Source of the DNA: Prinsepia uniflora
Taxonomy: Eukaryota > Streptophyta > Magnoliopsida > Rosales > Rosaceae
Length of the DNA stretch: 64,000 bases
Reading direction: 5' to 3'
Assembly: GCA_032719365.1 (NCBI GenBank)
Contig: CM064862.1
Coordinates: 55,209,840-55,273,839, forward strand
A program made the translations under genes and the position numbers. Numbering within the stretch: the first letter of the stretch is position 1; the number at the start of each line of letters is the position of its first letter. Positions 1-9,316 of this stretch are shown in pieces. Under the pieces are notes generated by a model. That model was given only the letters and a program-made list of their open reading frames with translations. It was not told the origin of the DNA and made no database searches.

Positions 1-1260
1 ACAGTGGCACGTATCCCTTGTGTTGCGGCGTGCCTCACTTCAAGTCATTGGATGTCTTGTCTTTTACTGATGAAGGCCTCAACACGTCATATGCGCCTTA
101 CTCTTCATGAGCTGAGCTCTTCAATTCGCCAAGCACTACTTGTGTGGTCATAGGAAAGAACGGCTCACGTCATTTGATGCATCATTTCGAGCTCCAACCA
201 TGCCTCGCCTTACTACGCCTTGCCTTGCACTATATCATGACCCTCATTGCAGTGTAGCGCACTTTTCCCGGATGTTGGAACACACCTCGTCTTGTGACAG
301 GCCTCACTTAAAGTCGTGGAACTTCACATCTCCCCCTTTGAAGGCCTTGATGTTGGCTCCACTCACACTTGAAGATGACAAGTCCGTCAATGTGCCAAGC
401 TCTTCTATCCACAAAACACCACAAGCATGTCAACTGGAGGAGCGTCTTGATGACAAGTCCATCATCTCTTGAAGTCGAATGCTCCAATAAGTCCCGGACA
501 CGCCACTAGATGGTCTTATAACTCTCGCTTCATAAAAATGAGCTCTTCGAGACCCCGCCAAAAATATGTCTTCATACATCTTAAAATGATCGTTTTGGAG
601 AGTAGAGCGCACCACCGATGGAATCATTGCAATCAGATAACCACAACTAAAGACAGCTTTGCATGGGAAGTGTCCGAAAATGACCTGTCATTTTTCTCAG
701 CAGCAAATGGAACAAACGACATGTCGTTTTCTCACCTACGACATGACAAAAAATGACATGTCGTTTTCTCTCAACAGAACACGCCAAAAAACGACATGTT
801 GTTTTCGTATTTCTCCAATAGCAGCGCCTCCTTCTTCACCATCTCCTTGCCCAGATGCGCCACTCTAGAGGCCAAGAATTGAGTGCCAAGTCCTATGATG
901 GCTGCCAACCTAAATACAAGTTGAATAAATAAGCAATGGAGGAAACCAATTTCTTACAAATGTAAGAATTAGAAAGGAGGACATGGAAAGAAGAAAAAAA
1001 AAAGTAAAAGAAATTCCTATACTCTTCTTTCACTTTTTCCAACCGTACCAGCAATGGAGAAAACCAAGGATTTTTCCCAGCTTGCCTAGTCACACAATAT
1101 GGAGAAGAATTGAAGATTGTTAGGAATGGAAGATTGAAGGCTGCAAACGTCTATTCTTAAAGAGGATGGAAAACCCCTAATTTCTTATTGGGTTTTATGG
1201 GCCAACTCTAAACAAGGCTTTAGCCCAAAATTTCCTACTGGGAAGCTAGAGTGACATCCA
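1..1260. other. Unassigned leader region
   Basis: No coding region or element ends could be supported here. Short ORFs occur on both strands but none shows a recognisable domain. The only structure seen is a group of four short palindromic repeats near 677-807, listed separately. The segment may be part of an older interspersed repeat running off the left edge. Confidence 0.4.
677..807. repeat. Four spaced palindromic ACATGT-centred repeats
   Basis: Four copies of a motif of the form AAACGACATGTCGTTTTC occur at about 677-697, 714-736, 750-770 and 787-807. The core ACGACATGTCGT of the second copy is a perfect palindrome. The other copies have one or two changes. Spacing is 36-37 bp. No host element or protein was recognised. 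Confidence 0.6.
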
Positions 1261-1400
1261 TGATTTAGTTTAGCCCGAAGAACATAAGACCTTCGTCGAG
1301 CAAACATGTAAGTTCGCCCGATGAATCTTTCGCTTGACAAAATAAATGCTTTCAATGTTTGTTCGACGAAGTTCTTCGCCAGACAAAATTATATAATATA
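1260..1400. repeat. TTCGTCG-motif block, possible CACTA subterminal region
   Basis: The block contains direct and inverted copies of a TTCGTCGAGCAAAC-like motif (around 1292, 1350 and 1365) with GACAAAAT spacers. The same vocabulary recurs at 6110-6430. Short subterminal repeats in both orientations are typical of CACTA (En/Spm) transposons, so I infer these are the two eroded ends of one element. No CACTA terminus was found, so this is tentative. Confidence 0.35.
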
Positions 1401-1880
1401 TTTAATATAGCAAAATTGTATCATATATTTAATATTTTTATTTTTTAAATATTTGATTAATTATACTTTATTAAATATATGAATATATATTTATTAAATA
1501 CAATTAAAATAATAATAGGAATTATATGAAAATTAAAGTAATATTTTAAAAAATAAATGTAATGTTTCACATAATTTAAAATAAAAAGATTTAAAACGAA
1601 AAACAAATCAGTTGGAGATGGGTCCAGGTAGGCGGGGGCAATTGGCGTCTTGGGCGAGTTGTTGGATCGGTTGCTAAGGCTGTATCAAGGCCATATAGCC
1701 CACGCTCACCCAGGCGGTAAAGCATTCAGGGGAGCTAGGCCTAGATTCGCATGTCTGGGGCCTAGATCCGTGCGTTCTGGGCCTTGTTCTCTGTATTTTC
1801 GACCTGAGGGGTCTCCTTATTTTGCTTTAATTGTGAACAAGAATAAATAAAAAATCCGTGCGCTCTGTGCCTTGGTTCCT
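1400..1880. other. AT-rich stretch and unassigned sequence
   Basis: 1400-1600 is strongly AT-rich with no structure seen. 1617-1860 is GC-richer and has a 66-codon ORF (1650-1850) without recognisable features. Nothing further can be supported. Confidence 0.4.
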
Positions 1881-2033
1881 CATAGTAGCAACTCGAGACA
1901 TCCCAAACTAACTTTTCCCCTGCCCCCTGGATAGTCTTCCCAGGACACCTATCAAGCTGGCGCTACAGGATGCCAATCAACCTCCCAGCATCCAGTAATT
2001 GGTCCTCCAACGGGACCTCGAGTTGCTACTATG
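1881..2033. repeat. 17-bp perfect inverted repeat
   Basis: CATAGTAGCAACTCGAG at 1881-1897 is matched by its exact reverse complement at 2017-2033, with a 119-bp spacer. It lies between the TTCGTCG block and the Athila-type solo LTR. It could be part of a decayed transposon. Confidence 0.6.
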
Positions 2034-2165
2034 TCAACTAGTCTCGAGTCTTCTGGATGTCCTACACTATTGCCTCCTACAAATAGGAATATTTATTACT
2101 TATAAATTTAATTATCAAATTAAAAATTAATGTTTAATATGCATAAAATAAATTTAGGTGAATAG

Positions 2166-4175
2166 TGATAACGCTCAAACTACACATTAAATTAAACACA
2201 TAATTCAAGTATTATGCAATTTAAACCTTTTTTATGTAGATGTAGTATTGGTAAATAGGGATCGTTTTTAACCGGAGAAATTAGAGAATATTAATAATGT
2301 GTTAGTGAGAAAGAATAATGAATAAAAGAATAAAGAATTAAAGAAGTAAAGAATTAAAGAATTAAAGAATTAAAGAATTAAAGAATAAAGAATAAAAGAA
2401 TAAAAGAATAAAAGAATTAATGAATTAATGAATTAAAGAATTAAAGTGTAAAGAATAAAAGAATAAAAAATAAAAGAATAAAAGAACGAAAGAGTGAAAT
2501 GGGGGGGTTTTAGTAATATTATAATCTAAACTACATTTTAACCAAACTAAGAATTAAATTCAAATTAACAATTATATTATTTAAAACTACTCCTAAAATA
2601 AACTTCATTTAAACACAATTTGTACCAACACTCTACCATTATGTTTATATTGAACCAATCACGAAATCCTACCTTCATCATCTCCATTACATGCTTACAA
2701 TTTTCATATTATAAATGCACCGAACAACGAATTATTATTTACAATATGATCTACCTTAAGTTTGTGATTAAATGCACCGACAGCGACTGACATTAAAATC
2801 TCTTCAATCAAATGCTAAGGGCACCGACAGCGGCCGACACTTCACATCAAATTGAAATATGAAACACTAAAATATATGAAGTAAAAGAAATTCAGAAAGT
2901 AAAACACATGGAGATTGTATTCATACTTACAAATGTTAGAAAGAAAATACCCACACATATATGCAATTATAAGTAAAACTAAAACAATAACAAGAATTTA
3001 AGTAGAAAAATATGGTTTTTTCACAAGAATCACCGAACAGCGGTAAGAAACTTCTGAAGATGGAATAAGAAATTCGAGGAATGCATTTTTAACAACTCTT
3101 GAATTACCTTAGAATTAACTAGCCTTAGGGTTTTCTTAAGGAATGCATAAAAATGTAATTAAAAAGAAGTTTAAGAAATTCTAAGCACAAAATAAGGAAA
3201 AAAAATTAAGAACAAAATAAAGAAAATGAAACTAAGAATAAAATAAAGAAAATTAAACTAAAATAACTAATTAAAAGAAGTTACAAAATGGTCCCAAAAT
3301 AAATCTACAAAATAAAAAGAAGAAAAACTAAGAGAGAAAAACTACTAAAAACTAAGATTAAAATTGGGATAATTGGAGACCCCCTTACAATGAGGAACAC
3401 TTCTCTATTTATAGAGGAAGTGCCCCAAAAAAGGAAAAATAAAATAAAAAAAATAATAAAAATAAAATTACGAAAAGGAGGAAAAAGAAGAAGCTGAATT
3501 TATGGATGATTTGCTTCTGAAAAAATAGGAAAAAGGATTAGCAGTAGTGTGCTGAGCTGGAGTGAAGGGACTCGGCATGGACAGGTGGAGCAAGTGAGGT
3601 GAGTTAGTTTTGGCAGAGAGCAGTTGAAAATGAAGGGGAAATCAGTGCCTGACGCGCTGAAAAAAGGCTACAAGAACGCGGCATGGGTTGGCAGAATGAA
3701 GTAGGTGACCGTTGGTGGGCGTTGGCTAAGCTGGAAAGAAGGGAGTCAGTATGCGTGTGCTGACATGGGAGTGTTTTGCAGCGCTCTAGGCGTTAAACAG
3801 ACGGAAGACACGTGGCAGGCGTCCTCCGAATTGATGCGCTGGACTTGGCTTGGGTTTCTTGGGCCTGCATAGTGGGTTTGGGCACTGGGATGATGGATCT
3901 GGGCTTGGGCTGCAATTATTTGGGCTACTGCACATGGGCTGCGAATGAATTTTTAATTTAAAAATTAATTAATATAATTTCATTGAATTTCGTCCATAAT
4001 TTCTTCGTTCGAACTCCAATCAGCTCCAACACGATCCAAATACTAAGATTTATTTATTTCTACAAAAATATAACAAAATATATTATTTTCTCTAATTGTT
4101 TATTATTTTAATATTAAAAGTCAAGTATAAAGGATATAAAATAATATATAATAATGTTTAATTAACGACCTATCA
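2166..4175 (-). mobile_element. Athila-type solo LTR
   Basis: This LTR of about 2.0 kb begins TGATAACGCTCAAACTAC and ends CGACCTATCA on the plus strand. It aligns along its length with the two LTRs of the Athila-type element at 51471-60840: the same AAACCTTTTT and GGGATCG blocks, an AAGAAT-rich tract, CACCGACAGCGG motifs and the same terminus. A TATAAATAG box lies on the minus strand at 3405-3413. No polypurine tract or primer site flanks it, so it is a solo LTR or relic. The flanks AATAG and AACAA do not form a target duplication, which points to later rearrangement or recombination between different copies. Confidence 0.8.
2330..2490. repeat. AAAGAATT-type low-complexity tract inside LTR
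   Basis: This is a run of AAAGAATT and AAAGAATA units of 7-9 bp. The same tract occurs in the Athila-type LTRs at 51610-51845 and 59090-59340, so it is a property of the family's LTR and varies in copy number. Confidence 0.8.
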
Positions 4176-4189
4176 AACAACGCCAGCCT

Positions 4190-4690
4190 TCTGGTTGGCC
4201 CGACTAATGTAGACTTCCCCTCAAGCATCCACTTTTGGGAATTGTGACCTAACTGTGTGTCGAGCCTCATGTCGGGCCACCAAGGATCGTGATCCCTCGT
4301 GGTGATTGGATTTCTTCGCTTCCTAGCTCGTCGTGTTAGCCCTTGATTTTTTATGTCATTAGTAAACACAATCATTATTATTTGAAATGTAAAAGACCAT
4401 AATAAATAATAAAATAAATGGAAACAAAAATTAAAATAAAACATGCCAAAAAATTGGGGTCCAATAAATGATCGCGTAACCAGTTTCACCTTTACTCCTT
4501 AGGGCCCTGCAACTTCTCTGGAGGATTTGCACGAGGTAGCTAGAGGCGAGAAACTCCAACACTTGTAATAGGCGTGGAGCTTATACTTCGTATCGACGTA
4601 CTGCTTCTGCCAATGGGTGTGTATGTGGGCCATGAGGTCGACATTATTCTTGTCCCACACAAAATTAATTTGTAATAAAATATTAAAGTC
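4190..4690 (-). pseudogene. CACTA-like transposase fragment
   Basis: On the minus strand the stretch near 4690-4550 reads WDKNNVDLMAHIHTHW followed by KYKLHAYYK. A second stretch near 4320-4230 reads AKKSNHHEGSRSLVARH. The order 'W-D...KLH-YYK' then 'N-H...GS-S' resembles the N-terminal region of plant CACTA (Ptta/En-Spm, Transposase_24) proteins, where the blocks are separated by an intron. Several stops and a frame change break it, so it is a relic. The Athila-type solo LTR abuts its downstream end. I compared this from memory of the family pattern only; it could be a chance resemblance. Confidence 0.4.
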
Positions 4691-4699
4691 TTTAAAATT

Positions 4700-5266
4700 A
4701 TTAAAAATATTGAAAATAATGAAAAAGAAAGAAGAAACTCATAACTCATAATCCATATCATCCGATGCCGGAGGAAAAGTATCGGTTAATATCTAAACAA
4801 ATTGATTATTATCACATTGCTCATCAAAACCATGTTCTGTGCGACGGTTCTCGGGAACCGAAGATATCAATGCAATAAAAAAAATTCACCGTGATAGATT
4901 CAATTAGCGCAGTTGTGTATGATCTCATTACATGCTAGATGCATTTAGACATCATTCAGTGGCATACAACATTAATTGTTACAATTAAGGTACATACACA
5001 TGATACGTTTTTCCTCACTGCAATGACTACGTGCAAAAGCAATGAAACGGTCGATCTCATCCAAATACTATTTAGAAGATCTATCCAACAATTTCATCTA
5101 GCCTCTGTCCATTGTGTTTGTTTTCACAAATAGAATCAACGTAAGTAAACGCATTAACATTGTCCTGTAATTGGAACAAGTTAATCTCAAAACCCATTCG
5201 TCTCCTTATGCCTCCGATGATTTTTGTGTGTGTGTGTACGCGAGCATGTTCATGTGTGTGCGCGTG
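4700..5266. other. Unassigned, possible CACTA interior
   Basis: No recognisable gene. A GT-rich microsatellite occupies about 5226-5266. The Cassandra-like LTR interrupts it, and the same GTGTGTGCG run continues at 5962, so the two flanks were once contiguous. Confidence 0.45.
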
Positions 5267-5392
5267 TGTCAGGAACTGACTGTCCTCTTTCAGGACCCGA
5301 CTCATCCAGCACGATATTGTCCGCTTTGGGCCTCCTTGCCCTTGCCCTCACGGTTTTGTTTTCGGGAGCTCACGGTGCAACTTTCCAGGGGG

Positions 5393-5688
5393 TCACCCAT
5401 CATAGAATTGCACCAGCCTCAACTCGCTTAACTTTGGAGTTCCAACCGAACCCAAAGCCACTAAGCTCCCAAAATGCCTCGTTTAGATCAGAGTTGCGCA
5501 TCGGCCCACTCTATCTAACACAATATTGTCCCCTCTAGACTCACCCATCATGGAATTGCACCAGCCTCAACTCGCTTAACTTTGGAGTTCCAACCGAACC
5601 CAAAGCCACTAAGCTCCCAAAATGCCTCGTTTAGATCAGAGTTGCGCATCGGCCCACTCTATCTAACACAATATTGTCCCCTCTAGAC
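5393..5688. repeat. 148-bp tandem duplication within Cassandra-like LTR
   Basis: 5393-5540 and 5541-5688 are the same 148-bp unit with one difference seen (CATAGAATTG against CATGGAATTG). Each copy includes part of the 5S-like segment. A third, diverged 5S-like segment follows at about 5741-5815. Confidence 0.95.
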
Positions 5689-5740
5689 TCACTGCCCGAA
5701 CCAGCCCAGCCTGTAGGGTTTTGTTCCCGGGAGCTCACGA

Positions 5741-5815
5741 TACAACTTCCCAGTGGGTCACCCATCATGGGATTGCACTAGCCTCCACTCACTTAACTTT
5801 GGAGTTCCCTAGGAA
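5741..5815 (-). promoter_or_regulatory. 5S-like internal promoter segment (third copy)
   Basis: The minus strand reads GGAACTCCAAAGTTAAG and, further on, GATGGGTGACCCACTGGGAA, which corresponds to the box A to box C half of 5S rRNA. In Cassandra elements this region is kept as an RNA polymerase III-type promoter. Activity here is not shown. The 24 or so bases between the two conserved blocks have drifted from 5S. Confidence 0.6.
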
Positions 5816-6002
5816 TCCAAAGCCAGTGAGCTCCCAGAAGGTCTCGTGCTAGATAAGTGTGTACCTACACATTTAAGGCACACCACTAATCTCCTCCCAG
5901 ACCATTCTCCTCGCTGGAATATGAGATCGTTCACCGTTCCCTCCAGGACACGAGTCTTACAGCGTGTGTGTGCGTGAGAGAGAGAGGTGTAAGATTGAAC
6001 AG

Positions 6003-6372
6003 ACAGGCAAAAGAAGAAGAAGAAGAAAATTACGGGTAAGGTTTTAATGTATTTACACTTTTTCCCGGTGAAGTAGTCTGCCATGCAAAGTTTAATGATC
6101 TGTTAGGCTATCTAGTCATAAAATAAAGTTTGTCTGACAAACTCGTCGAGCAAGGCTTATTATTTTCGTGTGCCAAATATTTTATTGAGCAGATAGGAAG
6201 AAGAAGAATAATAAAGCTACATGTAAGGTTTTAATGTATTTATACTTTTACTTGGGGAAGAAGTCTACCAGACAAAGTTTAATGATCCGTCGGGCTCTCT
6301 CTCATTGTAAAATAAAGTTTGCCTAACAAGCTCATCAAGCAAACCTTACTATTTTTGTGCACCAAGTATTTT
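6003..6372. repeat. Tandem pair of about 180 bp, possible CACTA subterminal repeat
   Basis: Two diverged copies (about 6003-6190 and 6191-6372) share GAAGAAGAAGAA, AAGGTTTTAATGTATTTA, CAAAGTTTAATGAT and AAAATAAAGTTTG in order. Each ends in a 'CAAACTCGTCGAGCAA'-type motif. A further CCTTCGTCGGGAAAAA motif follows at 6397. The motifs match those at 1260-1400. Confidence 0.65.
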
Positions 6373-6609
6373 TCTTTCCGCCAAAACGTTTCCCTGTGAA
6401 TAACCTTCGTCGGGAAAAATATAGACAATGTTACGATTTTCCAGGAAAGGGATACTCTTCATTAACTAAACTTTGCCCAACGAACGTGATGAACTCGCTG
6501 AGCAAAGTGTTCCCTTTTGGTGCGCCAACCACATATTCTTCTATCAAAGACCTTAGGCTGCGAGTCTTTTTTTCTTTGCTGAGCAAAGTCAATTTTAGCG
6601 GCAATATTC

Positions 6610-8350
6610 CCATCATCACACAAATCACCACAACAGTCAATACAAAGTCAACATGTCAATCACACAGAACCAATCCATATCCAACATCACCATAGAAATA
6701 GCGATAGTCAATCCATTCTCGATGCAAAATATCAGTCATCATAACCATTGCACTATCGGTAGGCATTCTACTCGAGATTCAGAGCCCAGCTTGACATCCG
6801 AGTGAAATCCGACTCAGGTTTTGAGCCCAACTCGACGTCTGAGTTGCCAACACAATACCAGTTTCAAGATTTGGAGCCCGACTCGACGTCTGAGACTAAC
6901 CAACCAATCAACGCATATGTACATAGATCACATATAATGAAGGTCACAATACACGAATATTGAGGAGTCATATACACATCAATTCCATAATCAAATCCAC
7001 GTTCTAGACACCCGAGCCTACGCCCAAAAACGTACTTTAAACAAAACTTCGTAACACGAGCACAAACACATTTTCCATAAAATCATACAAAAATCATAAA
7101 TATTCCAACATCACAATATTTCATAGCACAAATCTTGTTCAACCCACATCTATAATTTAAATCGAATCCGGAAAAGAAACCTCGAAAAACATGCAATAAT
7201 GAAAAACTCATAGAAAGCATTTTAAATATGTAGATATACATTCATACTACTTTAATAAAAATCAAACGCTCACTCTCATACCTTCCATGTAGTCGACTCT
7301 CGCATTGCACGTTTTTTTGTAATTTCTGGGAATCTTAGAACCTGTCAAAAATCACATCGAAGGGTCACTAACTATATCTAAAAACTCATACTTTAATCCC
7401 TTAGTTTTTCTCGATTTTTAAACAAATTTAAAATGACTTATAAATATTCGAACAGTCAAAACTGCCTCGAGATGATATCCAATCATCTCGAAACCTGCGC
7501 CAAAATGTCTTTAATATCAAAAACTACAAAAAGTCTCATGGCACAAAAATGAGATACGCTGGCATACTCTTCTACGCGCAACCAGAAGTAGCTGCGCATG
7601 GTGCCCATGCGTCAGTACTGTGCACTCATCTTCCTCGCCCTTTTTCCTATTCTTGGGTTGCCCATCCCCGCGACCCGACTTGGTCATAACTCACCCAATT
7701 TGGTCCACTATCTTCTACACCAACCCAGGAAAGGATCTATGCAGTCAAAACTAGAAAACTCACCTCGAAACCTCTCGTCCAAGTTCTTCCCCTTCTCGAC
7801 CGGTCGTCACATTCACAGACAAGGTTGTTTTCAGCATTCAAACTACGATTCAATGGCTTGTTAAGCTCATAGGACCTCAAAAAGAACATTTTTGAACTTA
7901 TTTCCAAGGTTCCTGGTCGAAACCTTACTCGTACAACCAGTCAACTCAAAACTTCAATTTTTCATCTTCGTGTTCTCCCTCTCTCTCAGGTCTGAATCGA
8001 TCACCCTCTTCCTTCTTCCATTTTTTTCCTTCCTCCCTCCCTTTTTTCTCTGGGTTTTCCCTCTTCTCTTTTGCTCTTCTCCCTCTTCGGTTTTCCTTTC
8101 TTTTCCCCTTGGCCGAGCAACACACATACACACACAAGCACGTAAAACATACAACACAACCCATATAATAACCCAAGTCGGTTACACACATCCTTGAGTG
8201 ATATGGGGACTACAAACGTCCATAAGTGATAAAGGGGATACTTGTCACTGTCTCATTCATCCACATGATATATCTCCCATAGAAATTACCAAAATGCCCT
8301 CATTTAAAAATTACCAAAACTTCCTTATTTGATTTAACCCCAAAAAGATA
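6610..8350 (-). mobile_element. Decayed Ty3/gypsy (Tekay/Del-like) LTR remnant
   Basis: Read on the minus strand, this stretch follows the landmarks of the long LTRs elsewhere in the window. They are a CATTTTGGTAATTT-like start, AGTGACAAGT, a purine-rich leader, then TTAGTGACCC with TTTTTGACAGGTT, then AAACGTGCA, GAGTGAGCG and repeated 'GACGTCGAGT(C/T)GGGCTC' units near 6770-6890. Sequence identity is low and the ends are not defined. No target duplication was found. It is an old solo LTR or a truncated element. Short ORFs in it (for example 7598-7864 and 7892-8197) are not genes. Confidence 0.5.
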
Positions 8351-8351
8351 C

Positions 8352-8791
8352 TGTCCGAACTCCATTTTCAGCATGTCGTCTGCTACGTCCACGGTGGTAT
8401 ACTCTTCTCATTAATAACATAGTGTTTGTACATGATACATTAGGCATTGAGCCTTAGAGGAAGACTAGAATGTAGCCTAGGGTAGACTATAATATAGAGA
8501 AAGGTAAGAGCTCTTGTCTAGAAAAAGAGTGGAGCTTGTGTTATGAGGAAGGAAGGCTCCCTATTTATAGAAAATGACCTATTTATAGGAAATGACCTAG
8601 CTAGGTTTAGGTTATAGGCCATAATGGTGTGCTTGGTACATGGGCCTTTATGGGCTTTCTTCATAGACTTTGATGAAAGTCTTGGTCTTGGTCCAAGTGG
8701 CCTTCCATGTCGTGATGGGCCTTGATGATGAGTCAGGCTTAATCCGAGTGATCTTCCAAGTCCAGCCTATTCGATCGATATAGTATCAACA
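8352..8791 (-). mobile_element. Possible LTR fragment with TATA box
   Basis: The minus strand starts TGTTGATACTATATCG (8791). It has a TATAAATAG box at 8561-8570 and ends near a GTGGACGTAGCAGACGACA stretch typical of LTR 3' regions. No matching second copy or target duplication was found, so boundaries are tentative. Confidence 0.4.
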
Positions 8792-8999
8792 CTTACTAAT
8801 CAGAATGTATCAATCTATCAAGAATTATCATATCCCACAACAACAGTAAATTACATGATTCACGACAATAATGCAACTCATACCAAGTCTGCTACGATGA
8901 GCATCACCTCACACTAAAACAGAGTCACATCTCATAACGAGCCTCAAACGTAAGGGTAACACTTCATAACACATGGAGCATATTATGAACATCATAAAC

Positions 9000-9300
9000 A
9001 ACATGTCGAGCGGAACATTATTGTAAACACCACGCATACTGAGCATACATTCGCTCATCATATACCAAACACACATTTGCTCAACACATATCGAGCATAT
9101 ACATTTGCTCAGTACCTACCTAGAACATATTGGCTCAACACCTATCAAGCCTACCATCGCTTAATACATAACTGAGCATATATCCGCTAAACACATACGC
9201 ACATATCTGCTCAATACATACCGAGCCAACATCATCTCAAACAAATACAAAAAAATCCGAGCAAACTTTAGCTCAAAAAAAAAAAACAAACATGTCAAGC
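9000..9300. repeat. Degenerate tandem repeat of about 24-27 bp
   Basis: Repeated units of the type CGAGCATACATTCGCTCAACACATAC-like spacing occur about ten times, with GAGC and GCTC motifs alternating. Similar short repeat arrays sit in the distal part of the long LTRs here (for example 11960-12120), so this may be part of another decayed LTR. Confidence 0.55.
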
Positions 9301-9316
9301 TAAACTTAGCTAAATA

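Larger units (their letters stand above)
5267..5961 (-). mobile_element. Cassandra-like TRIM LTR with 5S rRNA-like segments
   Basis: Read on the minus strand the element starts TGTAAGACTCGTGTCC and ends GTTCCTGACA. It is flanked by a perfect 5-bp duplication, GCGTG (5262-5266 and 5962-5966). Inside it carries minus-strand sequence close to the internal promoter half of plant 5S rRNA: ACTCCAAAGTTAAGCG followed by GATGGGTGACCC. 5S-derived promoter sequence in the LTR is the hallmark of Cassandra terminal-repeat retrotransposons in miniature. At 695 bp it has no obvious primer site and contains three 5S-like segments, so it is best read as an LTR expanded by internal duplication, not a normal LTR-internal-LTR copy. 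Confidence 0.8.

Noticed and set aside
5391..5450. Functional 5S rRNA gene
   Set aside because: Only the internal promoter half resembles 5S. The region between boxes has drifted and no complete 120-bp gene or terminator arrangement is present. The Cassandra-like LTR explains it better.
9000..9300. Possible CRISPR-like regular repeat
   Set aside because: Units are degenerate without unique spacers, and the sequence is plant nuclear DNA. It fits a decayed LTR tandem repeat.
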